DNA of 17,034 bases, taken from the NCBI GenBank assembly GCA_002413045.1, contig DHWF01000036.1:68231-85264 (forward strand), read 5' to 3'. This stretch comes from Chloroflexi bacterium UBA5189 (GTDB lineage: Bacteria > Chloroflexota > Limnocylindria > Limnocylindrales > CSP1-4). The notes beneath the pieces are model-generated. The model searched no databases. It was given only the letters and a program-made list of their open reading frames with translations, and was not told the origin of the DNA. The translations under genes and the position numbers were made by a program. Positions within the stretch are counted from its first letter, which is position 1; each line of letters begins with the position of its first letter. This document shows, one piece after another, positions 1 to 7,785 of this stretch.

Positions 1-1514
1 TGCTGGTTGAACATCGAGTCGACGATGTGGATGAACGCCTCGTAGCAGTCGAACAGGCCGTGCCGGCCGGTCAGGAGATAGCCCTCGAGCCAGCCCTGGC
101 ACAGGTGCTCCGAGAGCACCTCCACGACCTGGCCCTGCCGGCCGAGGTGCTCGTCGACGGGCAGGATCCCGGCCTCCCAGACCTTGTCCGTCGCCTCGAA
201 CACCGCGTCCAGGCGATTGGATGCCGTCTCGTCCGGCCCGAAGATGCGGAAGTTGTCGGGGTTGGTCCGGATGACGTCGCGCAGGAACCGGCCGGTCACG
301 CGCGTCGCCTCGCTCAGGGTGGTCCCGGGGCTCTTGACCTCGACGCCATAGCCGGTGAAGTCCGGCAGCTCCAGGTCGCGCAGGACGAGGCCGCCATTCG
401 CCTTGGGGTTGGCGCTCATCCTGCGTTCGCCGCGTGGCGCGAGCGCGGCAAGCTCCTGGCGCAGCCTCCCCGTCGTGTCGAACAGCTCGTCCGGCCGATA
501 GGAACGCAACCACGCCTCGAGCACCGCCCGGTGGTCTCCGTTGTCGCGCACGTCCGTGACCGGCACCTGGTGAGCTCGCCACGTGCCCTGGACCTGGACC
601 CCATCCACGATGTCCGGGCCGGTCCAGCCCTTCGGTGTGCGGAGCACGATCATCGGCCAGCGCGGACGGTCGCCGGAGCCGATCCGGGCCGCCGGGCCAC
701 CGGCGCGCGCCGTCGCCTGGATCTCCGCGATCTCGTCGAGGACGCGGTCGAGGGTGGCCGCGAGGCGCCGATGGACTGCCGCCGGTTCGTCGCCGGCGAC
801 GATATGGACGCGATGGCCGTAGCCCTCCAGGAGCTGGACAAGCTCCCGCTCGGGAATGCGGGCGAGGATGGTCGGGTTGGCGATCTTGTAGCCATTGAGG
901 TGGAGGATCGGGAGGACCGCTCCATCGCCGATCGGGTCGAGGTACTTGTTGGAGTGCCAGCTCGTCGCGAGCGGGCCGGTCTCCGCCTCGCCGTCGCCGA
1001 TGACGCACGCGACGACCAGGCCCGGGTTGTCGAACGCGGCCCCGTAGGCGTGCATCAGGGAGTAGCCGAGCTCGCCACCCTCGTGGATCGATCCCGGCCG
1101 TTCCGGCGAATCGTGACTCGGGATGCCGCCTGGGAAGCTGAACTGACGGAAGAGCTTGCGCAGGCCCTCAAGGTCGCCCGTGATCGTCGGGTACGTCTCG
1201 GTGTACGTGCCCTCAAGGTAGGCATTCGCGACCAGACCCGGTCCGCCGTGTCCGGGACCCGTGATCCAGAGCATGTCGAGGTCACGCTCCCGGATGCACC
1301 GGTTCATGTGCGCGTACAGGAGGTTCAGGCCCGGCGTCGTGCCCCAGTGGCCGAGGAGACGGGGCTTGATGTGCTCCGGCCGGAGCGGCTCGCGCAGGAG
1401 CGGATTGTCGAGCAGGTAGATCTGTCCGACCGAGAGGTAGTTGGCGGCGCGCCAGTAGGCATCGATGCCGCGCAGGGTCGCGGTGGGGATCGGTCTTCGC
1501 GTCCGAACATCCAT
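1..1514 (-). CDS. xfp: Xylulose-5-phosphate/fructose-6-phosphate phosphoketolase, N-terminal part (3' end beyond window)
   Basis: A thiamine-diphosphate enzyme that cleaves xylulose-5-P (and often fructose-6-P) with phosphate to acetyl-phosphate plus glyceraldehyde-3-P or erythrose-4-P, in the cytoplasm. Reading the minus strand from the ATG at 1514 gives about 504 residues with no stop before the window edge; family members are about 790-830 residues, so roughly the last third is missing. Visible signatures: YWRAANYLSVGQIYL (20-34), GHWGTTPG (55-62), GPGHGGP (86-92), SHDSPE (133-138), the ThDP/Mg motif GDGEAETGP (173-181), LRTPKGWTGP, GPDETASNRL, and CYEAFIHIVDSMFNQ at the edge. There is no obvious Shine-Dalgarno. 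An in-frame GTG lies about 54 bases upstream inside the palindrome at 1560-1579, but the ATG matches the usual short N-terminus. It is divergent from the small gene at 1611. Confidence 0.95.
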   Translation of the reverse strand, partial: MDVRTRRPIPTATLRGIDAYWRAANYLSVGQIYLLDNPLLREPLRPEHIKPRLLGHWGTTPGLNLLYAHMNRCIRERDLDMLWITGPGHGGPGLVANAYLEGTYTETYPTITGDLEGLRKLFRQFSFPGGIPSHDSPERPGSIHEGGELGYSLMHAYGAAFDNPGLVVACVIGDGEAETGPLATSWHSNKYLDPIGDGAVLPILHLNGYKIANPTILARIPERELVQLLEGYGHRVHIVAGDEPAAVHRRLAATLDRVLDEIAEIQATARAGGPAARIGSGDRPRWPMIVLRTPKGWTGPDIVDGVQVQGTWRAHQVPVTDVRDNGDHRAVLEAWLRSYRPDELFDTTGRLRQELAALAPRGERRMSANPKANGGLVLRDLELPDFTGYGVEVKSPGTTLSEATRVTGRFLRDVIRTNPDNFRIFGPDETASNRLDAVFEATDKVWEAGILPVDEHLGRQGQVVEVLSEHLCQGWLEGYLLTGRHGLFDCYEAFIHIVDSMFNQ

Positions 1515-1559
1515 CGCGCCATTGTCGCGCCGATCCGTCTTCGGGCGAAGATCGGGTGC

Positions 1560-1580
1560 ATGTGGGATGGTTCCCACATT
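1560..1580. promoter_or_regulatory. Palindromic operator-like site between divergent genes (site A)
   Basis: Arms ATGTGGGA (1560-1567) and TCCCACAT (1572-1579) are perfect inverted repeats around the 4-base centre TGGT. The site ends 45 bases upstream of the phosphoketolase ATG and 30 bases upstream of the small plus-strand gene's ATG, so one dimeric regulator could control both. A related 21-base sequence (16 of 21 identical) sits at 16334-16354, 46 bases upstream of the sensor kinase start. The bound protein is unknown; the DevR-like regulator encoded here is a candidate. Confidence 0.6.
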
Positions 1581-1597
1581 CCAAGACGTAATGGGCC

Positions 1598-1602
1598 GGA
1601 GG
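1598..1602 (+). promoter_or_regulatory. Ribosome binding site of small membrane protein gene
   Basis: GGAGG lies 8 bases before the ATG at 1611, an ideal spacing. It is the main reason for accepting the short plus-strand gene as real. Confidence 0.6.
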
Positions 1603-1610
1603 TCCACGCC

Positions 1611-1805
1611 ATGAAACGAACCATCGCCATCCTGCTCGCCGTGCTCGGCGCCGTCACCCTGGCCGGGGTCCTGGTCGCGCTGACGCGCACCGGCTCCCTG
1701 CCGGCCAGCATTCGTGCCCTTGACCCGCGTCGCACCGCTGGCGACGCGATCGCGGACGACGTCACGGACGCGGCCCACATCGTCAGCGACGAGCTGCAGG
1801 CCTGA
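1611..1805 (+). CDS. Small single-span membrane protein, unknown function
   Basis: A 64-residue protein starting MKRTIAILLAVLGAVTLAG. Residues about 4-25 form one strongly hydrophobic segment after a short basic N-terminus, fitting an N-terminal membrane anchor (no lipobox cysteine, no convincing signal-peptidase site). The rest, about 39 residues, is polar and acidic towards the C-terminus (DAIADDVTDAAHIVSDELQA). A GGAGG site at ideal spacing and the adjoining palindrome support expression. The same reading frame stays open upstream because it mirrors the phosphoketolase gene, so the real start is the ATG at 1611. I do not recognise a family. The C-terminal part could be periplasmic or cytoplasmic depending on topology. 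Confidence 0.6.
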   Translation: MKRTIAILLAVLGAVTLAGVLVALTRTGSLPASIRALDPRRTAGDAIADDVTDAAHIVSDELQA

Positions 1806-1811
1806 TCCGCC

Positions 1812-1829
1812 GCCCGGCGCAGGCCGGGC
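1812..1829. terminator. GC-rich hairpin between convergent genes
   Basis: GCCCGGC (1812-1818) and GCCGGGC (1823-1829) form a perfect 7-bp stem with a 4-base loop. It lies 6 bases after the stop of the small plus-strand gene and 41 bases past the stop of the minus-strand PFOR operon, so it can end both transcripts. There is no U-tract on either strand, so intrinsic termination is not certain. Confidence 0.5.
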
Positions 1830-1870
1830 TCAATGCAATCGGAAGGCAGGTGTCGGGCGCCGGGATCGGG

Positions 1871-3571
1871 CTAGCGGATGCCGGCGAGCTCCTGCAGCCC
1901 CTGCCAGTTGGCGAGGCGATCGGCGCGCGTCGCCTGGATCTCGGTGGTCCCGGCAGGGTCGGCGAGGAAGTGGCCGGCGAACCGGCCCTCGCTCCGGGCG
2001 AAGTCGAGGAAGTCGATCGGTGTCCCGTCGGGCGCTGCCGCCCAGTCCTCACGGAGCGCGGGGTTGCCCTGGAGTGAGATTCGCTCCGCGTAGGACGGCC
2101 CGCGGCGAGGGTCGTAGGTGAGGAGCGGGAAGGCCCGTGATTCGACGGCCAGCTTGGCCTGCCGGGTCGCCGCGTCATCGGCGATGCCGTGCTCCGGCAT
2201 GCAGGCCGAGTAGGCGATCACCACGGCCGGCCCGGGATAGCTGTTGGCGTCGAGGATGGACCGGTAGAAGTGGTTGAGATGGGCCGGCGTGGTCTGGGCG
2301 ACATAGACCTCGCCATGGGCGAGCAGGATCCGGGCCAGCTCCTTGCGCCGTTCCGGCCGGCCGTGGACCTCCTTGCCGTATGCCGACATCTTGGTGACCT
2401 GGCCGCCGAACGTCGCGGTCGAGGCCTGGCCGCCGGTGTTCGAATAGACCTGCGTGTCGAGGACAAGGACCTTGATGTCGGCGCCCGAGGCAACCATGCG
2501 TGACAGTGCCTGGAAGCCGATGTCGTACATCGCGCCGTCGCCGCCGATGACCCACAGGCGGCGGTCCGGGTGGCCGGCGGCGTCCCAGCGGGCGCGGACG
2601 CCCATCGCGACGGCTGGAGCGTTCTCGAACAACGAATTCGTCCACGGCACCCGGTACGGGTTGAACGGGTAGGTGCTCCCGAACACGGTGTTGCAGCCCG
2701 TCGCGGCGACGATGCCCATCGACTCCGGGCCGTGCACCTGGCGCGTCGCGGCGACCAGCATGCGGATGGCCGTGGCCTCGCCGCAGCCGGCACACGAGCC
2801 CGCCCCGCCCACATAGCCGATGGCATGCTCGCCAAGCATCAGGTCCGCGAGCGCCTTCTCGTTGCGGTACTCGGGTGGAGTGATCGGCAGGGTCCGGAAG
2901 AACGCCATGTCTCGCCGGAAACGGTCCAGCGTGGATTCGGTCGCCGGCGGTGGGGTCTCGGTCGGCAGCTCCGCGCGGACGGGCTCCTCGGCGAGCTTGT
3001 CCGTCATGAACAGGGCGTCGTGCCCGAGGGCGGTGCAGACCTCGACGCACTCGCCGCAGCCCTTGCAGTGGGCCGGGTCGACGAAGATCCCGAACATGCC
3101 GCGTTCGTGGCCGTGCCGGGCAGGCACCTCGCCGTACTTCTGCGTGTCGACGAAATGGGAGCCGGCGGTCGCCGCGGCGAGCGCCGGCTTCTCGGCGGTT
3201 GCTGCGAAGGCCGTGATGCGCTCCTCGAGCTGCGGCGCCGGCACGACCGTGCCCAGGATTGCCGTATCCGGGCACGCATTGACGCAGGCCATGCAGCCGA
3301 CGCACCTCTCGGCGAGCAGCTCCGGGATGCGCGGCGCGAGGTGGCTGAAATCGCGCGAAGCGGCCGTCGCCGGCGGGATCACGCTCCGCGCGAGGCCGGC
3401 ATCCGCCGGCAGCTCCCGATCGGCGATGCCGCGGCGATAAGCCGGGACCACCGACCGCCCGAACTCCTCGACATAGAGGTCCATGTCCAGGAGCGGTGGC
3501 GCGGCCGTCGTCAGGCGGACGTCGTGGGCTTCCTTGAGCTCGCCCGGGTCCTTGACCAGCAGGTCGGTCAT
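1871..3571 (-). CDS. porB: Pyruvate:ferredoxin oxidoreductase, fused delta-beta subunit (ferredoxin domain + ThDP domain)
   Basis: A 566-residue protein equivalent to the C-terminal half of a NifJ-type PFOR, which oxidises pyruvate with CoA to acetyl-CoA, CO2 and reduced ferredoxin. A dicluster ferredoxin domain holds C90-x2-C93-x2-C96-x3-C100 and C169-x2-C172-x2-C175-x3-C179. The ThDP domain has the proximal-cluster pair C260-x2-C263 plus C293, the GDG ThDP motif (344-346) and VYSNTGGQAS (375-384), then SYPGPAVVIAYSAC as in NifJ. The ATG at 3571 overlaps the stop of the upstream CBS gene by ATGA, which fixes the start although the frame stays open further upstream. It is the last gene of the hydrogenase-PFOR operon, followed by a hairpin. 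Pyruvate is the likely substrate from the close NifJ resemblance; another 2-oxoacid is possible. Confidence 0.92.
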   Translation of the reverse strand: MTDLLVKDPGELKEAHDVRLTTAAPPLLDMDLYVEEFGRSVVPAYRRGIADRELPADAGLARSVIPPATAASRDFSHLAPRIPELLAERCVGCMACVNACPDTAILGTVVPAPQLEERITAFAATAEKPALAAATAGSHFVDTQKYGEVPARHGHERGMFGIFVDPAHCKGCGECVEVCTALGHDALFMTDKLAEEPVRAELPTETPPPATESTLDRFRRDMAFFRTLPITPPEYRNEKALADLMLGEHAIGYVGGAGSCAGCGEATAIRMLVAATRQVHGPESMGIVAATGCNTVFGSTYPFNPYRVPWTNSLFENAPAVAMGVRARWDAAGHPDRRLWVIGGDGAMYDIGFQALSRMVASGADIKVLVLDTQVYSNTGGQASTATFGGQVTKMSAYGKEVHGRPERRKELARILLAHGEVYVAQTTPAHLNHFYRSILDANSYPGPAVVIAYSACMPEHGIADDAATRQAKLAVESRAFPLLTYDPRRGPSYAERISLQGNPALREDWAAAPDGTPIDFLDFARSEGRFAGHFLADPAGTTEIQATRADRLANWQGLQELAGIR

Positions 3572-4020
3572 CGAACTGGCTCGCGCTCTGCGGCCGTTTC
3601 CTGGGCGAGGGCGTGGATCAGGTCGGTCATCGACAGCACGCCGGCCGGCGACGTCTCGTCGCCGTCCTCGACCACGACCAGGCGGTGGATCCCGTGCTCC
3701 TCCATCCTCCGCGCCGCGATGATCAGCGGCGTCGAGCGATGGATGGTCACGGCAGGGCTCGTCATGAGGTGCCGGACGGCCAAGCCCGGCCAGTTCGACC
3801 ACAGGTACTCGGTGCTCCGAGCCCGGTTGAGGTCGGTCTGGGAGAGGACACCGACGAGGATGCCGGTCGCGTCGACCACGGGCAGCCCGTGGACGTGGTG
3901 GCGATCCATCAGCGCGGCCGCGTCGGTCAGCGAGGCGTCGGCCCGGATGACGACGGGGTTCCCGTGCATGCGATCGGCGACGACCGCGTCGGTCAGCGCG
4001 TCGCGATGCGAGACGTTCAT
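3568..4020 (-). CDS. Tandem CBS-domain protein
   Basis: A 150-residue soluble protein made of two CBS motifs (about 16-70 and 85-138) and little else: first repeat DRMHGNPVVIRADASLTDAA through LVGVLSQTDLNRA, second RHLMTSPAVTIHRSTPLIIA through GVLSMTDLIHA. Such stand-alone Bateman modules usually bind AMP, ATP or related nucleotides and tune a partner. The ATG at 4020 overlaps the stop of porA (ATGA), and its own TGA overlaps the ATG of porB in the same way. It therefore sits between the two halves of one enzyme and is probably made in step with them. A role as an energy-charge sensor for PFOR or the hydrogenase is inference. It resembles the small CBS proteins (Hrp1 type) of the mycobacterial DosR regulon in size and layout. 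Confidence 0.9.
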   Translation of the reverse strand: MNVSHRDALTDAVVADRMHGNPVVIRADASLTDAAALMDRHHVHGLPVVDATGILVGVLSQTDLNRARSTEYLWSNWPGLAVRHLMTSPAVTIHRSTPLIIAARRMEEHGIHRLVVVEDGDETSPAGVLSMTDLIHALAQETAAEREPVR

Positions 4021-5963
4021 ACCAGCACTCCCTCGGCGAGCGGGGCGACGGCCTCCGCGTGGGCGCCCGCGATCGCCGCGGTGACGTCGATGAGGCCATC
4101 CCACGCCTCGGCGATCACGGCCAGGTTGGCATCGATGACGCTCGCGCCACGCTTGCCGAAGAACCGCCCGAGCCGATCGCCGACCGCGTCGAGCAGCTGC
4201 TCGCGGTCCATGCCCGCCCGCGCCGCAAATGGCGCGACGCGGAGGAACACGCCGACGAGGGCGACGCCCTGCATGCGCAGCTGGAGGTCCGGCCTCGGGG
4301 CGTGGCGGAGCGCGACCGCGGCGGTGTCGAGCGCAGTCACGCGGATGCCGCGGGCCAGCACCTCGGCGCGCGCCGTCGCCGGCATGGATGCCCAGATCGC
4401 CTCGGCGGAGGGCAGCGGTGACTGGATGAACAGGTCGCCACCGTCCACCAGCCCCGCGAGCGGGTTGCCGAGCTCGAGTGCGGACACATCGTGGAGCGGG
4501 ACGAAGTCGACACGGTCCAGCTCCGCGTGGACGCGGATCGGCGCATCGGCGATCGTCAGGTAGTAGGTCGTCGGCAGGCCCTTCTTCTCCGAGCCGTAGC
4601 GTGGATAGGCCTGGACCTGCTTGTCGAACAGCTCGCCGACGAGCGTCGCGACGAGCTTGTTCGTCGTGACGCTCCCGAACCCGCCGATCGAGTGGCCGCG
4701 GAGGGAGTAGGAACCCGGCGGGCGAACATCGAGCGGTGTCGACGCGAGGGCCAGCGGGTGTCGGATTCCGAGCACGCGCACCGGCTCCTGGGATTCGGCG
4801 CGACTCGCGAGCTCGTCGAAGACGGCCACGAGATCCCCGGCGCCCACGTCGCGCGAGCCGAGGCCGGCCACGAACGCGCGGACACGGGGCACCATGCCGC
4901 CCTCGGCGGCGGTCTGGTACAGCGCCGATCGGATCTCACGCGTGAGTGGGTTCGACCCTGCCAGCGGCTCGTCCGTGCGCTCGACCACCCCAATCGCACG
5001 GGCATTGCCGAGCGCCGCGATCACGGCGTCCGTCGGGAACGGGCGGAACGCCGTCAGCGCCACGCAACCGACCGGGCGGCCCAGGCCGCGCAGGTGATCC
5101 ACGACGGCGATCGCGGTGTCCGCGATCGTGCCCATCGCGACGAGGATCTCGCGGGCGTCCTCCGTGCGGTAGGCGGCGACCGGAGCGATCGGGCGGCCCG
5201 TCAGCGAGGTCCACTCCTCCATGGCCTCGCCGAGGGCGCCCGGGATTCGATCGCTGTAGGCCCGCTGGCCGATGCGGCCCTTCATGTAGCTGTCCTGGTT
5301 CTGGACGACGCCGGTCATCAGCGCCTCGGCGGGGTCGAACAGGTCGCGGACGTGGGCGCGCGGGTCGCCGACGAACTCGCGCAGCAGCTCGTCCTCGGGC
5401 AGCCGGACGTTCTCGAGCGTGTGCGTGGTCAGGAAGCCGTCCTGGGCGACGATGAACGGCGTCTCGGTCGCCTCGGCGACGCGCCGCGCAATCGCGGCAA
5501 GGTCGGCCGCCTCCTGCGCGTTCCGGGCGAACAGGATGCCCCAGCCGCAGTCCGCGATGGCCATCACGTCGTCGTGGCCGGCATGGATGTTCAGGGCCTG
5601 GCTCGTGAGGGCTCGCGCGCCGACATGGAACACGGCCGGCAGCCGCTTGCCGCTGATGACATACAGGACTTCCTTCATGAGCACGAGGCCCTGGCCCGCG
5701 GTGAAGTTGGTCACCCGGGCGCCGGCGAGCGCCGCGCCCTCCGCCGCCGACGCGGACGAATGCTCCGACTCCGGCTCGATGAACCGGAGCGGCGTGCCCC
5801 ACAGGTCCGTGCGACCGTCCGCCACCGCCGCCTGGTAGATCGCGGCCATCGTTGTCGACGGCGTGATCGGGTAGACGCAGGCGACCTCCGCGAGGCGCGA
5901 TTCGACGTGCGCAACGGCCTCCGAGCCGTCGACGATCGCGGGGATGCCGGGAAACCTGGTCAT
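4017..5963 (-). CDS. porA: Pyruvate:ferredoxin oxidoreductase, fused alpha-gamma subunit
   Basis: A 648-residue protein corresponding to the N-terminal half of NifJ-type PFOR. The alpha part carries YPITPST (31-37), FIEPESEHSSASAAEGA (61-77) and NFTAGQGLVLMKEVLY (86-101), then the transketolase-C-like region to about residue 390. The gamma part (about 397-620) includes the glycine-rich stretch GHSIGGFGSVTTNKL (423-437) and KKGLPTTYYLTIADAPI (460-476). It carries no iron-sulfur motif; these are in the partner at 1871-3571. The ATG at 5963 overlaps the maturation protease stop by four bases. Pairing with the delta-beta protein would rebuild a complete PFOR heterodimer or heterotetramer. The reaction is reversible, so it may run oxidatively (acetyl-CoA plus reduced ferredoxin) or reductively. 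Confidence 0.92.
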   Translation of the reverse strand: MTRFPGIPAIVDGSEAVAHVESRLAEVACVYPITPSTTMAAIYQAAVADGRTDLWGTPLRFIEPESEHSSASAAEGAALAGARVTNFTAGQGLVLMKEVLYVISGKRLPAVFHVGARALTSQALNIHAGHDDVMAIADCGWGILFARNAQEAADLAAIARRVAEATETPFIVAQDGFLTTHTLENVRLPEDELLREFVGDPRAHVRDLFDPAEALMTGVVQNQDSYMKGRIGQRAYSDRIPGALGEAMEEWTSLTGRPIAPVAAYRTEDAREILVAMGTIADTAIAVVDHLRGLGRPVGCVALTAFRPFPTDAVIAALGNARAIGVVERTDEPLAGSNPLTREIRSALYQTAAEGGMVPRVRAFVAGLGSRDVGAGDLVAVFDELASRAESQEPVRVLGIRHPLALASTPLDVRPPGSYSLRGHSIGGFGSVTTNKLVATLVGELFDKQVQAYPRYGSEKKGLPTTYYLTIADAPIRVHAELDRVDFVPLHDVSALELGNPLAGLVDGGDLFIQSPLPSAEAIWASMPATARAEVLARGIRVTALDTAAVALRHAPRPDLQLRMQGVALVGVFLRVAPFAARAGMDREQLLDAVGDRLGRFFGKRGASVIDANLAVIAEAWDGLIDVTAAIAGAHAEAVAPLAEGVLV

Positions 5964-6466
5964 GATCGGGCTCCGATGGGGACGGGTTGGGCAAGGTCGC
6001 GGATCGAGCGCTCGATGGCTCGCTCGAACTCGGCCATGCCGGCGCGCAGGGCGCGGGATCGCGTCTGGCCGAAGCCGAACCATTTGCCACCGATGCCGAC
6101 CAGCCGACCGCGCGGCAGCTGGCCGCGGATCGCCTCGGCGATACCGAGGACCTGGACGATCGGCAACGCATGTGAAGAGCGCGGTGCCGCCGCCTCCATC
6201 CGCGTCAGCTCGTCCAGGGATATCTCGATGATCGTGCCCGGCTCCACGCCGATGACCGTGTCGAGCACGAGGCATGCCTCGCCATCGGCGACGTCGATCA
6301 GGTCGGCTGCGTCGAGCTGGAGGCAGCGCCGGATCTCGACACGCTGCCGGAGGTCCGGCTCCAGTCGGGGCAGGACGTGGGCCACCGCGTTCAGGGCGGC
6401 GCCGTCATCCCCGCGGTCGGCGCTGCCGCACACGAGCACCCGAACGGTCGGCGCGGCAAGCGTCAT
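5960..6466 (-). CDS. NiFe-hydrogenase maturation endopeptidase (HybD/HycI/HoxW type)
   Basis: A 168-residue protease that removes the C-terminal tail of the hydrogenase large subunit after nickel insertion. It shows the family N-terminus VRVLVCGSADRGDDGAALNAV (GN-x-RGDDG-like, D20/D21), D69 in CLVLDTVIG and H99 in SSHALPI, which fit the metal- or nickel-sensing positions known from HybD (Glu16, Asp62, His93). It starts at the ATG at 6466, which overlaps the large-subunit stop (ATGA), and its TGA overlaps the porA ATG likewise. Its natural substrate is the large subunit encoded immediately upstream, which still has an 11-residue tail after the last metal ligand. No other hyp maturation genes are in the window, so these must lie elsewhere. 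Confidence 0.9.
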   Translation of the reverse strand: MTLAAPTVRVLVCGSADRGDDGAALNAVAHVLPRLEPDLRQRVEIRRCLQLDAADLIDVADGEACLVLDTVIGVEPGTIIEISLDELTRMEAAAPRSSHALPIVQVLGIAEAIRGQLPRGRLVGIGGKWFGFGQTRSRALRAGMAEFERAIERSIRDLAQPVPIGARS

Positions 6467-7785
6467 GCCGGTGCCCGCTGGATCGACAGATCGAGGAAAT
6501 GGGTCGCGCACGAGATGCATGGGTCGTACGCGCGGATCAATTGCTCGAGCTGGTGGGTCGCCACGTCCATCGGGAGGTCGAGCACGCGCGGCGCGAAGGC
6601 GGCGACGTCCGCCTCGATGGCTGCCTGGTTCTGGGATGTCGGTGGCACGATCGTGGCGGCCGCGATCTTGCCGTCCTCGCCGATCTCGTACCGGTGGAAC
6701 AGCAGGCCCCGGGGAGCCTCGGTGGCCCAGGCGGCCGTTCCGGGCCGGGCCGTCCATTCGACCGCCGGCCGCTCCGGCGGGACGTAGGCATCGACGATGT
6801 CGATCGCGTCTGCCGTGGCGTGGACCAGCTCGATTGCCCGCGCGACGATGCTGCGATACGGATTGACGCGAATGGACTCGAGGGCCCCGCTGGCGGCCAG
6901 CGCCTCGCGCGCGAGCGGGTGCAGCTGCTCGTTATCGAGCACGATCCGCGCCGCCGGCCCGAGGAGGTACGGCAGGTTGTCGCTGCCGCGCGCCTGGAGG
7001 GCGTTGGACCACGGCACCTGGATCTCGTGGAAGGCCTCGCCCCATGCCTGGGGCGCGAGGTTGAGGCCGTCGTTGGAGATGATCCGGCCTTCGTTCATCG
7101 GGTATTCGCGCGGGTTGTGGAGGGCGACGAGGCGGGGCTCGCGCTCGAACACGGGCGGCGTCAGGCTCAGGGCGACGTCCACGGTGGCGCGGGCCAGCCG
7201 CAGCGCCTCGTGGAGTGCCGGTTGCATTGCCTGCAAGCGGGCCTTCCGCGGCGCGCGCGACCAGCCACCGACGCGGACGCTCACCGGGTGAATCGCCCGG
7301 CCGCCGAGAAGGGCGAGCAGGTGATTGCCGACCTGCTTCAGGCGCAGGCCATCGGCGACGAGCTGCTGATGATCCTTCGCCATCTCGACCGCGCTCGGGT
7401 AGCCGAGGAAGTCCGGAGCGTGGAGCAGGTAGATGTGGAGGGCATGGCTCTCGATCCACTCGGCGCAGTAGAGGAGGCGTCGCAGCGCGCGCGTGGTCGG
7501 CTCGACCTCCACGCCGAGCAGGTCCTCGAAGGCGTGCACCGCACTCATCTGGTAGGCGACCGGGCAGATGCCGCAGATGCGCGACACGATGTCGATCACC
7601 TCGTTCGGGGTCCGGCCCGCGACGAGCGCCTCGAAGTACCGCGGGGCCTCGAAGATCTGGAGGTGCGCCTCGGCAACCGCGCCGTCGCGAACCAGGAGGT
7701 GGAGCGAGCCCTCGCCCTCGACGCGCGTGAGGTTCTGCACCTGGAAACGAAGGTCGCTGGTGCGTCCGCCCTTGACCTCATGCAT
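6463..7785 (-). CDS. hydA: Group 3b-type NiFe hydrogenase, large (alpha, catalytic) subunit
   Basis: A 440-residue NiFe active-site subunit, which forms or oxidises H2 in the cytoplasm. The four metal-binding cysteines are in RICGICP (C71, C74) near the N-terminus and DPCISCATH (C423, C426, H429) at the C-terminus. The tail FLDLSIQRAPA after H429 should be cut off by the protease encoded next. Further family marks are RVEGEGSLHL (21-30), IFEAPRYFEALVAGR and the N-terminal type of group 3 enzymes (short, no signal peptide). The ATG at 7785 is chosen over upstream codons because RFQVQNLTRVEGEG follows at the usual distance; it overlaps the small-subunit gene by 8 bases. With the fused beta-gamma protein and the small subunit it completes a HydBGDA-like enzyme that couples H2 to NADP(H) or NAD(H). 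Confidence 0.95.
   Translation of the reverse strand: MHEVKGGRTSDLRFQVQNLTRVEGEGSLHLLVRDGAVAEAHLQIFEAPRYFEALVAGRTPNEVIDIVSRICGICPVAYQMSAVHAFEDLLGVEVEPTTRALRRLLYCAEWIESHALHIYLLHAPDFLGYPSAVEMAKDHQQLVADGLRLKQVGNHLLALLGGRAIHPVSVRVGGWSRAPRKARLQAMQPALHEALRLARATVDVALSLTPPVFEREPRLVALHNPREYPMNEGRIISNDGLNLAPQAWGEAFHEIQVPWSNALQARGSDNLPYLLGPAARIVLDNEQLHPLAREALAASGALESIRVNPYRSIVARAIELVHATADAIDIVDAYVPPERPAVEWTARPGTAAWATEAPRGLLFHRYEIGEDGKIAAATIVPPTSQNQAAIEADVAAFAPRVLDLPMDVATHQLEQLIRAYDPCISCATHFLDLSIQRAPA

Noticed and set aside
1515..1572. Upstream GTG start for phosphoketolase
   Set aside because: It lies inside the palindrome, would add about 18 residues unlike the family N-terminus and has no ribosome binding site.
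27..1610. Long open plus-strand frame opposite phosphoketolase
   Set aside because: It mirrors a clear phosphoketolase gene on the minus strand, has the Arg/Ala/Val/Asp-rich make-up of an antisense frame and no recognisable domain. Only the last part, from the ATG at 1611 with a ribosome binding site, is kept.
2570..6866. Several long plus-strand frames opposite porB, CBS, porA and the protease
   Set aside because: They are antisense frames permitted by high GC; the minus strand codes for well-recognised enzymes with motifs and exact start/stop overlaps.
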